Positions 17,530 to 26,317 of a DNA stretch of 64,000 nucleotides are shown here, one piece after another. Under the pieces are notes generated by a model. It saw nothing but the letters and a program-made list of their open reading frames with translations. It did not search any database and was not told the DNA's origin. The stretch's first letter is position 1. Every line of letters begins with the position of its first letter. The position numbers and the translations under genes were made by a program. The stretch comes from Erythrobacter sp. Its GTDB lineage: Bacteria > Pseudomonadota > Alphaproteobacteria > Sphingomonadales > Sphingomonadaceae. The stretch is taken from positions 806,001-870,000 of the forward strand of contig JAILWQ010000001.1 of assembly GCA_025698865.1 (NCBI GenBank). Reading direction: 5' to 3'.

Positions 17530-18053
17530 TCAGGCTGGCGACTGTGTCACCGATCTTGGTCTCCCCCCGCCGACTTTGGAAGACGGTGCCAGCCTTCCGT
17601 GGTTCCAGGAAAACCCGTCGCCCTCTACTTCCAGATGCACCCGTCCATCAGGCGCCGTTGCGAATATCTCAGTCCCGTCATCGAGGATCTGGAGGAAACG
17701 CCTTTCACGTAGGACGATTGATAGTACAGTTGCCACATCGAGATCGCGCAATTCGAGAATTTGGCGTCGACTTCATCCATCTCGAGATCCGCGTCTGCGT
17801 CGTAGAGGCTGTCGAGGTCCCGCTAGTTGTGCTCCTGCTCTTCGGCGCATTCGGTGATCTTAGCTGCTACGTCCTCGACCTGTTCGACCAAGCATGTGAC
17901 GGTGGCTCGCCGGAAGTCGCCTTGCAGCACCGAGATGTCGATCTCCGCGATGACGGATTCAAGGCCTTTCCGGAAATCCTCATGAGCAAGGAAGTGCGCT
18001 AGCGTTGGCTTGAAGGCTACCTTTTTGGAAACGAATGTCGGTTCCCTCGGAAC
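17530..18053 (-). pseudogene. broken hypothetical gene
   Basis: The minus strand from about 18053 reads a protein-like sequence (FVSKKVAFKPTLAHFLAHED, GLESVIAEIDISVLQGDFRR, CLVEQVEDVAAKITECAEEQ) up to an in-frame TAG, then continues DADADLEMDEVDAKF. After a frame change it goes on as DLDVATVLSIVLRERRFLQI and DDGTEIFATAPDGRVHLEVE. Either two overlapping small genes or one gene with a stop and a frameshift; the second is preferred because no start codon precedes the first part. Family not recognised. Confidence 0.4.
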
Positions 18054-18195
18054 GCGCTTTTTCCACCTGCCGCAGCGCCTAGGAACGGATGCTGGCGGCG
18101 TAGCCTTCCGGTAAAGACAGACACTTATTGCAAAACGGTTCTTACTGCGCCCCTGTTGTTGAATTCCTCACAGGAGGGTTAGAAGGGCGAGGCGA

Positions 18196-18240
18196 GTTGC
18201 AAAAAAAGGGGCCCGTGAAGGCCCCTTTTCATTTTGCAAC
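18196..18240 (-). terminator. strong intrinsic terminator
   Basis: Stem AAAAGGGGCC / GGCCCCTTTT (18204-18213 with 18220-18229) and an outer matching pair GTTGCAAAA / TTTTGCAAC. Read on the minus strand, the stem is followed by a seven-T run. It lies six bases past the end of the minus-strand gene at 18246, ending that transcript. Confidence 0.85.
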
Positions 18241-18245
18241 AGTAA

Positions 18246-19070
18246 TTAGATCCCGCGTTCCTCACAGTCCTGTGCGAGGAAGAGCGTGAGCAGGTGTTCG
18301 GTTAGTGCGCCTGCACGCTGTTTGCGGGCAATCCCATACCAGTCCTGCCACCGGTCGGGCTGTGCGAGGAGCCAGGCGTAGAGACGATCCCGGTGATGGG
18401 CCTGCCTGAAAGAGATTGACCAGTGTGTCTCGGCCATGGGCATCTTTGCGTTGGCCGTCCCCACAAGTACGATCGTCGGCCGGCCTGGTGTAACCTTGCG
18501 CAGAAACCGGACCGTATCTTTGGGCAGAGCAGCCTCCGCTTTCCGGATGGCCGCCTCCATTGCTTCCCCGTCGGGCTCGGGCCGAAGGCGCGCAAAAGGA
18601 TGCAGGCCGGAGAGTCCGATCGGCATCGCCTTCCGGTCTGCTGGCCTTGTGCTCGCGAGCATCACGAGGATCGCTCGGCCTTCGGACGTCAGCCGGGCAT
18701 CGGTTAGAATGGACGCCGGCTCTATCAGGCGGTGGCCCGCCAGCCACGAAGCGTAGTGTGCCGCCTGATACCAACTGCCGTCGAACAGGTCGATCACCGC
18801 CCCTTCCGCACACACGACCGTGCGGTCGATCATGGCGAGCACGGCGAGGAGGAACTCGATCTGTTCCTTATCTCTGGGCTCCAAGCGGTCGCTGGCCGTC
18901 ATGCCGAGGCGGCTGATCCAGAGCGCCTCTCGCAGTGAACTCCATCGTTCGCCGTACTCGTCGATCAGGGGTGCGGTGCTGTCGCCCTCGGCATCGATGA
19001 GGATCCAGTAGCCCCACGGCAGGGCTGGATTGCGGCGCGCCTCGTAGGGCAAGTCATGCGCGCGGTTCAT
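18246..19070 (-). CDS. hypothetical protein of the mobilisable element
   Basis: 274 residues with no recognised domain. The N-terminus (NPALPWGYWILIDAEGDSTA) and the central part (LEPRDKEQIEFLLAVLAMID) look like a soluble, folded protein. Its start overlaps the stop of the upstream gene (ATGA), and a strong terminator follows. It is the last gene of a minus-strand series running from the relaxase. Proteins like this are frequent on sphingomonad plasmids, but no function is known to me. Confidence 0.65.
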   Translation of the reverse strand: MNRAHDLPYEARRNPALPWGYWILIDAEGDSTAPLIDEYGERWSSLREALWISRLGMTASDRLEPRDKEQIEFLLAVLAMIDRTVVCAEGAVIDLFDGSWYQAAHYASWLAGHRLIEPASILTDARLTSEGRAILVMLASTRPADRKAMPIGLSGLHPFARLRPEPDGEAMEAAIRKAEAALPKDTVRFLRKVTPGRPTIVLVGTANAKMPMAETHWSISFRQAHHRDRLYAWLLAQPDRWQDWYGIARKQRAGALTEHLLTLFLAQDCEERGI

Positions 19071-19717
19071 TGGGCTTCTCCGTCGCGCCGACTGCCCAGG
19101 GTGGATGGCTGCGCGTCGCCCAGCCCGTCCCAGTCGAAAAGGCGGCGCGCGAGCAGGGTCGCCTGCTCAAAGGCGAAGCGGGCATCGCGGTAGGTCTCAC
19201 CGCGTTCGGCTGCGAGCCTGCGAGACGCGCGCATCGGCACGAGGTCTCGGGGGCCGTCGAACGTCATTCCCAGCCACCAGGCATCGTCCCCCTCGGTCTG
19301 TGACCTTGAAGCCTGCCGTGGAACATGGGCACGATACTCGGTGACGTGGCAGATACTGATGGGCTCAGGTGCATCACGCTCGCACGGTTCGGCGCTGCTG
19401 ACGGGTCGGTGCAGACCTTCGCTGATCTCGCCGGGTACGGCCTCGGACTGAAAGCCGCTGAGCGAGTGAGTGGGCGGTACGCCGACATGCGCGCCGTACT
19501 CACCGCCTCGCTCCCGGACCACGACACAGGGGTAGCCCGTCGCCTTGTCAGTCCAGGCGAATTTGTCGGGTTCGTCATTCCACGGGCCGGATCCGATCGG
19601 ATGGCGGTCGTTGCGGTAGACCGCCTCGGGCACGACATTCGTGCCGGGGATTACGGAGGGCGGCAGGGTATTTACGGCGAGCGCCTTGGCGCGGGTCTTG
19701 GTTGGCTTCTTGGCCAT
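19067..19717 (-). CDS. hypothetical protein of the mobilisable element
   Basis: 216 residues: basic N-terminus (MAKKPTKTRAKALAVNTLPP), a central region with GYPCVVVRERGGEYGAHVGV and WWLGMTFDGPRDLVPMRASR, and a polar tail. Start supported by GAAGGAAG nine bases upstream. No domain recognised. It is translationally coupled to the next gene. Confidence 0.6.
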   Translation of the reverse strand: MAKKPTKTRAKALAVNTLPPSVIPGTNVVPEAVYRNDRHPIGSGPWNDEPDKFAWTDKATGYPCVVVRERGGEYGAHVGVPPTHSLSGFQSEAVPGEISEGLHRPVSSAEPCERDAPEPISICHVTEYRAHVPRQASRSQTEGDDAWWLGMTFDGPRDLVPMRASRRLAAERGETYRDARFAFEQATLLARRLFDWDGLGDAQPSTLGSRRDGEAQ

Positions 19718-19737
19718 GATGAACTTCCTTCAGATAC

Positions 19738-19771
19738 GAAAAAGCCACCAACGCGGATGTGCGCGGGTGGC
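19738..19771 (-). terminator. possible intrinsic terminator before the last two element genes
   Basis: On the minus strand GCCACC pairs with GGTGGC across a 16-base loop and is followed by TTTTTCG. It lies between the PolB-type exonuclease gene and the next minus-strand gene, and could uncouple the two parts of the operon. Confidence 0.4.
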
Positions 19772-19856
19772 CGGGTTGGTTGGGGATGATGTGGGACCGG
19801 CGTGGGCCGGATCGGCTCAGGGTGGCTTCATAACGAAATCTCCTCTTGATGACGGG

Positions 19857-20708
19857 TCAGGCGGCAACGGCTAAAGGCACGCTGGTGAACCCAGCGAGCG
19901 CCCGCAGTAGCGCGGGCCGATAGGGACGGGCCGTGGCGACCGCGGTGACGATGCGCGTATCGATCGCTGCGCGCTCGGCCCTGATGACGCCGGTCGCCAG
20001 CAGCCAGCGTGCGAGCAGCATGGCAGTCACCGTGACGTCGCCTTCGCAATGCTCGCGGATGGCGGTCCATTTGCCGCGCTCGGCGGCCTCACCGAGCTCC
20101 CACGGCGCCATGAGCTTTGCTGGCAGGCCCTGCGCATGCGCATATTCGTTGAGGTGCGGCGGCTTGGCCTTCGAGCGCAGCTGGTCGCATAGATCGAGGC
20201 GGGCACGCGTCCAGTGCCCGTCAGAGAGAGAAGCTGGCAGCGCGAAGCCCTCGCGCATCGCGATGGCCAGTAGCGCAGGGATATCCTTGAACTCCCCGCC
20301 CCAGGTCACCGGCATGGCCTCGCCGCTGCCTTCGACGAACGTGGCAAAACCGCGCACGACATCGGCCTCGGTCATCTCGGGCCGCGACCACGTCTCCAAG
20401 GTCTCGACATCGATCCCGCCTGCGGGCTCCACGGCAAGAGTCATTGCGGAGATGCAGCCGATGCGGTGGAACGGCCATTTGACCTCGGGTTTGCCCTTTT
20501 CGTTGGCGCTGCCCGCCCGATCGTCAGAATGATTGGAACCAGCTCTGCGCGGATCGGCTGCGTGGCGATCGGCCCGGCGCTGGCCATCACGGTCGTATTG
20601 GTATTCGATATCGAAGACGAGAAAGCGTTGGCTCTTTCGGGCACGGTCAAGAATGGCGGAGGCGTCGGCTTGCAGCCGCGCCTCGAGCAGGTCGAGGTCG
20701 GTCATCAT
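19857..20708 (-). CDS. 3'-5' exonuclease, PolB-like (DNA_pol_B_exo2 type)
   Basis: 283 residues from the ATG at 20708. DEDD-type exonuclease motifs: ExoI FLVFDIEYQYD (about 29-39), ExoII within VTWGGEFKDIPALLAIAMR, and ExoIII near HCEGDVTVTAMLLARW. This order fits the predicted exonucleases related to the DNA polymerase B proofreading domain. A polar, Asp/Arg-rich insertion follows ExoI. It is encoded 75 bases after a second, DnaQ-like exonuclease and downstream of the relaxase, so it may act on transferred single-stranded DNA ends; that role is inference. Confidence 0.72.
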   Translation of the reverse strand: MMTDLDLLEARLQADASAILDRARKSQRFLVFDIEYQYDRDGQRRADRHAADPRRAGSNHSDDRAGSANEKGKPEVKWPFHRIGCISAMTLAVEPAGGIDVETLETWSRPEMTEADVVRGFATFVEGSGEAMPVTWGGEFKDIPALLAIAMREGFALPASLSDGHWTRARLDLCDQLRSKAKPPHLNEYAHAQGLPAKLMAPWELGEAAERGKWTAIREHCEGDVTVTAMLLARWLLATGVIRAERAAIDTRIVTAVATARPYRPALLRALAGFTSVPLAVAA

Positions 20709-20783
20709 TTTGGTCTTTCGGTGAAGTCCCTCACGGCCCAAGCGGCGCAAGAAGAACGAATGGGGAATTTGACGGGCGGAAGG

Positions 20784-21686
20784 TCAGAATCGATGGCGGT
20801 TCACGGCGTCCAGCATCGTGCCGGTCGGCTCTGGAAGACCGGCGGCAGCGAAGGCGGCCTTCTCCGCAAGGTAGTCGTCCATCGGGTCATCCTTCCACCA
20901 GACCCTGCGGTCAGCGTCCCAACGAAAACCTCGCTGCTTCAGCCAGTCCTTGGCGCTAAAAGGGGCGCGCTCGGCACGCACCCTGACGGCGCCCGCATCA
21001 CTGGATTGCAGCAGTAGCTGGAGATAGGTTTTTCCGGCGTGCTCACCAGCTCCGGCAGCTGCCCGGACCGGCATTTGAAGAAGCTCGAACAGCGCCCACA
21101 CGTCGGCCTCTGCGCGATGGCCCGTGAAGAATGCACCGTGATCTGCGAGAAGATGTTCCAGCTTGCGCGAGGACATTCCGAAGGTTTGCCACGGAACTTC
21201 GGTGCATGAGCAGGCCCATGGCATTCCGGCTGTCGTCGGAAATTGCCGGTCGACGAAGCCCAAGTCGAAGCGCGCGTTGTGTGCGACGGCAAGGTCGCAC
21301 TTGTCCAGCGTGCCGAGGATCGTTCGCTCGTCGAGCACCTGTCCGGCCAAGTGGCTGTTCGAAAGTCCGGTAAGCGCTGCGATCTCCGGCGCCAGCGGAC
21401 GGCAGGGATCCTGCAACCACGACTGGGGCCTTGAATGACCGATGATCGCTCCCTGCGCATCTACGGCCACGTGCATCAGGGCTAGCTCGATGATCGCGTG
21501 GGCGTTTGAATCGAGACCTTCGGTCTCGACATCGAGGATCGCGATGCGCCGGCCGCCTTCTGGCAGTAGGTCGGGCAGGTCGTCGTACGGTCGCGGCAAC
21601 CGCTCGAGTACGCGGTAGTCGGAATGATCGCGCAGCAGCGCAGCAGCGGCGGCAACGTCCGCCGCGCGCGAGTAAGTTCTGGTCAT
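20784..21686 (-). CDS. DnaQ-like 3'-5' exonuclease
   Basis: 300 residues; the ATG at 21686 has GGAGAAATT upstream and is preferred over earlier starts. ExoI is IAILDVETEGLDSNAHAIIE, ExoII lies in CDLAVAHNARFDLGFVDRQF and ExoIII in HRAEADVWALFELLQ, giving the DEDDh set of DnaQ/RNase T enzymes. A C-terminal extension (FSAKDWLKQRGFRWDADRRV) is typical of a plasmid-borne subgroup. It sits between the relaxase and the PolB-like exonuclease, on the same strand. Confidence 0.85.
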   Translation of the reverse strand: MTRTYSRAADVAAAAALLRDHSDYRVLERLPRPYDDLPDLLPEGGRRIAILDVETEGLDSNAHAIIELALMHVAVDAQGAIIGHSRPQSWLQDPCRPLAPEIAALTGLSNSHLAGQVLDERTILGTLDKCDLAVAHNARFDLGFVDRQFPTTAGMPWACSCTEVPWQTFGMSSRKLEHLLADHGAFFTGHRAEADVWALFELLQMPVRAAAGAGEHAGKTYLQLLLQSSDAGAVRVRAERAPFSAKDWLKQRGFRWDADRRVWWKDDPMDDYLAEKAAFAAAGLPEPTGTMLDAVNRHRF

Positions 21687-21910
21687 GGAATTTCTCCGGT
21701 GAGATAGGTTCATGACCGGACGAGGCCGAAGGGCCGAGGACACCTTCCTCTTTTTTCCCTTCAACCCCTTCCGGTCACTTCCTTCCGGAATTGCCGGTCC
21801 TTCCTTCTCTTTCTGCCGAGCGGGGCGATGCAGCGCTTTTCCCGGGTGAGCTGCATGCGAGCGACAACACAGGCGCCAGCGCGCTGCGGTGCTTCTGCCT
21901 AAGACCCCCG

Positions 21911-24900
21911 CTAGACGTCCGCGATATCCCGGCCCCGATCACGCGTGAGTTCGGCGCTGCGGCCCATGTTGCCGGGCTGTTGCCCTTCCGGTATCTCGTC
22001 ATTCTGTACAGCGTCCAGCCACTCGAACTGCTTCAGGTGGTGGGGCACGAACTGCTGCGCGATCTCCAAGGCTTCGCGGTCTGCTCGCACCGCGGCCAGA
22101 GCTTGCATTAACGCTACATCGTCACGGGCAATCTCAGCCACGATCCACGCGTCGATTTTAAGGTGCAGGCCTTCCTTTCGCTCAATATAGTTTCCGGGAC
22201 TTCCTAAGCGGCTGTTCTCCACGCGCACCCGCTCGGCCTCCGCATCGAACTCGCCATCTCGCGACGCGATCGATGCGGACATTTTATCCGAAGCTGCTGA
22301 GACCGTGGGTTGCGACGCCGGATTGGCCGAAGGATCGCGAGCGAGTGCGGAGCGCGATCCAAGCGAACGGATGCGCGGCTCGTCGTCGATGGCTTCGGCG
22401 ACTAGGTCTGTGACGACGGAACCACTGCGGCGGTCCTGTTCGTTATCAGAGGCCCGCTGGGCAGGTGCCGTTGGCAGCGATGGCTCGCCTATAGTCTTCG
22501 CTGGCTCTGGCGCGGGCGCGGGCGGCTCACCCTGCTTATTCGTGTCGTCAGCCAACCTATCCTGCTTTCGATCAACCTCGTGGGTCATCTGCAACGCTTC
22601 GGTGGGAGTTGTGGCAGGCTTGGGTGCTGCGGCCACGCTAACCTGCTTGGTGGGGCTGTTTTGCCTGTCAGCGATCGCTCGTTCGGCCTTTTTCCTTAAG
22701 GCTTGCTGGTGCTGCTCGCGGTAGGCCGCGAGGCGTTCAGGATCTTTTGAATGGCTGGCTGCGAGGGTGCGTATTGGCTTGGGCGCGTTAGATACGAGCA
22801 CGATAGCGCTGCTGGTGATGGTGACGTTCTCGGGCGCCTTGGCAATGTAGTCGGCCAGACGTTTCCTTTCATATTCCGAATAGCGTAGCGCCGTGTTAAG
22901 TTTCTCGGCCTGCACCATGGTGATCTCGACCTGCTGCTCGACATCGAGGCGCTCAGCCGCAGCCGCCGCCAGCCGGACCGTGGCGGTCTTACCCTTCACA
23001 TTGATCGCTTCGATAGCGGATAGGCGACGTGTGGCCACTTCCGTGACGATAAGCGCGCCGAGATCGGTCGCAGGGTTGCTCGACATTCCAACCCTCTTGG
23101 GCTCACCGTCGGATAGCATCTGTGGCGCGCTCGTGGGTTCGCGAGGTGCTGGAGGCACCGAGGTTGCGTGACGTGAGGGGGGATCTGAAACAGAGCGAGA
23201 GCGGGGCGGCTCAGGCTCCTGCGTGACGGTCGATTGCGTAGCTGCAACTGGCGGCGACGGCGAGGCGCTCGCGCTCTCGTTTGCCTCTAAAGCGGGCATC
23301 TCGATCTCGGCGCCAAGGAGGGCTTCCGACACCGCTGGGCTGCGTCCGGTGTCGACCTTGCCGACATTATCGACCGCGATGTCTTCCGGCACAGCGGGCC
23401 TGGATGTCTTCTCCCGCACTGCCGCGGATGTCTCCTGCAGCGGTGCTTGCGTAGCATCGCGCGCACCACGCTCCCGCATCAAGTCACCGATGCTTGTCCA
23501 GCGCTCCATCGCATCGTCTTTGTCGGGAAGAATGGCATCGTTCTCGATGCTGCGGAGCGCGGCGATAGCTTCCATCGTATCGGGAAATTTCGTCACGGCC
23601 GAGGTCGCCATCAACGCCATGCAATCGATCGCCTTCTCGATCTCTCGTGCATCGTCGACACGCCACCAGAGCTTTTCGGTTTCCAGAGCCTCCTGCTTCG
23701 CTTCCATGCGCAGAACTTCGACGCGCTGATATTCAGTGGAGAAGTGTTTCTCCGTGGCCGCAAGATGCGCTACTGCTTCTGTCCGGCGCTTCAGGTAGGC
23801 GAGACCCCGGCGCACGTCCTTTGATGCGGCCTTGCCATCGGCGATAGCATCGAGAATGCGGCCGCAATTGTCGATGACGGCGCGCGCACGCGAGGTACAA
23901 CGCGCGAGCTGGAGCTCGACGAAATCGGCCATGAACCTCTTGTCGATGACGGCACGCTTGCCGCTCTCGAACGCATCGATGGTCGCATCGTATCTCGCTC
24001 GCGATCGGGGCGCGTTCTCGAACAGGGATCGTGCTCGCCAGCGGGCGGTCTTCGAGGCCAGATCGACCAGCGCCTTATCACGCCGGTTGCGGATCTGGGA
24101 GATGCAATACTGGGCTTCGCGGCGCTCGTTTTCGACGCCCTTCTTCGTGGGAACGCCGAACCTTTCGAGGCGCGTTGCCGCTGTGTAAAGTTTCTCGGCC
24201 GGCGCGCGTTCGATGCCCAGCTTCTCGAAGCTCAGGTGGCTTACCTTGCGCGGGCTTCCGGCGATGCGTAGCTGCTCGTTGCAGAAGCCTGCATAAGCCT
24301 TCCTCAGTTCGGTGATGTAGCTCGGGTGATTGACCTTGCGCACCTTCTTCTGGGCGAAGGGCTTGCGCGTCCTCAGGTGTCGACTCTTGTCGCGAAACTT
24401 CTCTTCGATTTCGAAGTCCCAGCGAGGCTCGTTGACCCTCTTGTCGACCTCATCCTTAAGGACTTTTCGCAACCGCTCGTGCTCCGCGATTTCCTCCTCG
24501 CTGGCGTTCGCGCGGAGCGGCGGAAGGTGATCGGCTTCGAGCCCAGTGAACAGCTTTGCAGGCTGATCGTGAAAGAGGACGTGGATGTGCCAGTTGTCGT
24601 CGTGATTGTTGTGATCGGGCTTATGGATCACACCCACGTATGGCAGGTCCAGTGCTTCCAGCGTCGTGCACATTCCGGCAAGCACCTGCTCCATCTGCCC
24701 GATCGATAGATCGGACGGGAGCGCGGCCTCGATACGGTACTGCACGCGGCCGTGACGCGGCGTCGTGAAGGAGTAGCCGTATTGGTCGAGCCTTTCGTCG
24801 TTGCGAAACTTGTCTCCTCCTTTCTTTGAGAAATCCGGAACCACATCCTCGCCAAGCGCGCACATGATCTCGATGACCTTGTCGTTGCCGCCGGTCTCGA

Positions 24901-25819
24901 TCGTGTGCGGTCCCGGCTTGCCGACGATTTTGCAGAACTCCTCGACGAATTTTGGCGGACAGTCCGGCGCCTGCGCAACCTTCTCGAGGAGCGCGCCGCA
25001 CTTGATCAGATCGACGGTCATTCGGTCGGCACCGGGGGCGCGTTCGTGCTTCTCCACCGCGCGCCAGAACTGTGAGCGCGTGTAGGAATGGTCGGAGATG
25101 TTTGTGTAAAGAAGTTTGCGTCCGTTTATCGCGACAGGAACGACTTCTTCGCGGTCGATATAGGGGTCAGCATCCGCGGCCGATCTGGTGGAAAGCTTGC
25201 TCTCGTTTTCGATGGGCTTGGCTCCATCGACCGCGTCCATTCCGGGCAGGTCGACAATCACGACTGCGCCCTCGCGGTCGATGTAGACTGCGTGCGTACT
25301 GGCACGCAGATCCAAGCCGCCGTCCTCGCCGTTTCTGTTGGCCTGTTTGACGATCCAGGTGACCTTGAAGTGGATCGCCTCGACGCCGGTTTTCGAGACC
25401 GCCTTGATGTTGCGAACGATCGGCAGGGCGAGCCGCGTGCGCTGCACGAGAACGTTGCCTTTCTGGTGCACGATTTTGATCTCGTCGTCGGTCCAGTCGA
25501 GCTCACCGGCGCGGGCACGAACGATGCGCGCCTTGCCCCCGATCTTGCCCGTGATGTGCGCGTCGCGCGGCAAGCCATCGGAAATCTGTCTCTCGAAGAT
25601 GCCGAGCAGGGATCGCCGGGCGAGAACCGCGTCAGCCGGTCCATTCATTGCCGGACTGCTCTTGCCTCGTTTCGTTGATGGCGCGGGCATCTGCGGGTGC
25701 AGGGCAATGCCGCTCGCATCGAACGTGCCGGTGGCGATGTAGGCGTCGACCTTGGCCTCGAGAGCACGGAGTTCAGTGGCGACCGAGAAGGGGGGCGGGA
25801 TATGAGATGGCTCTTTCAT
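21911..25819 (-). CDS. MobA/MobL-type relaxase, very large
   Basis: 1302 residues. The metal-binding signature of relaxases is present as HKPDHNNHDDNWHIHVLFHD at about residue 393-412, giving the HxDxxNxHxH-like pattern, preceded by LPYVGVI. The N-terminal about 370 residues include regions such as LLYTNISDHSYTRSQFWRAV whose Tyr is a candidate nicking residue. The C-terminal half is helical, Glu/Arg/Ala-rich and low complexity (about 640-1230). It would nick and lead the element at oriT, likely in the 498-base gap upstream. No type IV secretion genes are in the window, so the element would be mobilisable, not self-transmissible. Confidence 0.8.
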   Translation of the reverse strand: MKEPSHIPPPFSVATELRALEAKVDAYIATGTFDASGIALHPQMPAPSTKRGKSSPAMNGPADAVLARRSLLGIFERQISDGLPRDAHITGKIGGKARIVRARAGELDWTDDEIKIVHQKGNVLVQRTRLALPIVRNIKAVSKTGVEAIHFKVTWIVKQANRNGEDGGLDLRASTHAVYIDREGAVVIVDLPGMDAVDGAKPIENESKLSTRSAADADPYIDREEVVPVAINGRKLLYTNISDHSYTRSQFWRAVEKHERAPGADRMTVDLIKCGALLEKVAQAPDCPPKFVEEFCKIVGKPGPHTIETGGNDKVIEIMCALGEDVVPDFSKKGGDKFRNDERLDQYGYSFTTPRHGRVQYRIEAALPSDLSIGQMEQVLAGMCTTLEALDLPYVGVIHKPDHNNHDDNWHIHVLFHDQPAKLFTGLEADHLPPLRANASEEEIAEHERLRKVLKDEVDKRVNEPRWDFEIEEKFRDKSRHLRTRKPFAQKKVRKVNHPSYITELRKAYAGFCNEQLRIAGSPRKVSHLSFEKLGIERAPAEKLYTAATRLERFGVPTKKGVENERREAQYCISQIRNRRDKALVDLASKTARWRARSLFENAPRSRARYDATIDAFESGKRAVIDKRFMADFVELQLARCTSRARAVIDNCGRILDAIADGKAASKDVRRGLAYLKRRTEAVAHLAATEKHFSTEYQRVEVLRMEAKQEALETEKLWWRVDDAREIEKAIDCMALMATSAVTKFPDTMEAIAALRSIENDAILPDKDDAMERWTSIGDLMRERGARDATQAPLQETSAAVREKTSRPAVPEDIAVDNVGKVDTGRSPAVSEALLGAEIEMPALEANESASASPSPPVAATQSTVTQEPEPPRSRSVSDPPSRHATSVPPAPREPTSAPQMLSDGEPKRVGMSSNPATDLGALIVTEVATRRLSAIEAINVKGKTATVRLAAAAAERLDVEQQVEITMVQAEKLNTALRYSEYERKRLADYIAKAPENVTITSSAIVLVSNAPKPIRTLAASHSKDPERLAAYREQHQQALRKKAERAIADRQNSPTKQVSVAAAPKPATTPTEALQMTHEVDRKQDRLADDTNKQGEPPAPAPEPAKTIGEPSLPTAPAQRASDNEQDRRSGSVVTDLVAEAIDDEPRIRSLGSRSALARDPSANPASQPTVSAASDKMSASIASRDGEFDAEAERVRVENSRLGSPGNYIERKEGLHLKIDAWIVAEIARDDVALMQALAAVRADREALEIAQQFVPHHLKQFEWLDAVQNDEIPEGQQPGNMGRSAELTRDRGRDIADV

Positions 25820-26317
25820 CCCAACTTATTGGATGGAGAGCCCGAAACGACAAGCTAACCGGAAGCAAAACTCGTCAGTCCGCACATGGCTGACAATGCT
25901 TATCGAACCTAACTGTCAAACCTGCTGCGTGGGAATGCGGCAGGTTTGACGAATTGCGCGAAAAATAATTCGCCCTTGCTTGGGATTGGTCAGTCCGATC
26001 TTCCAGATCGACAACCGATATTTCAATGTGTGCAAACGCTGGAAGCATTATACATGCAATAAGCCACAAAAATAGCCTTAAGCGCTCTAAAAGACGATTT
26101 TGGGCCCCGAAACGCCCGAAAACGGCGTTTAAACGAATTATGCCGTGTGCACGTCAACATTTATCGCGTGCACCTATCGAAATGGCGCTGCGGCCGCATG
26201 TCGCGGCACGAAACCACCGTCATCCGCAGGCAGCGCCCCTAAATCGTCGTCCCGTCCTATAAGCATTTAGGAAGGTGTCGGAATAAACCTGGCAGCCCGA
26301 AGGCAAGGACCGCAGAC
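25820..26317. other. 498-base intergenic region, candidate oriT region
   Basis: Lies between the divergent relaxase and the 500-residue unknown gene. It contains the 14-base inverted repeat at 25915-25950, a short GTCAG/CTGAC repeat at 25875-25894 and an AT-rich tract near 26030-26150 that is distinct from the GC-rich surroundings. There are no credible coding frames. Confidence 0.5.
25915..25950. other. oriT-like inverted repeat
   Basis: GTCAAACCTGCTGC and GCGGCAGGTTTGAC flank an 8-base loop (GTGGGAAT). Eleven terminal bases pair exactly and the full 14 pair with one G-T wobble. It sits 95 bases upstream of the relaxase start. oriT sites of mobilisable elements commonly pair such a repeat with a nic site just beyond one arm; the nic site cannot be read off the sequence. 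Confidence 0.45.
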
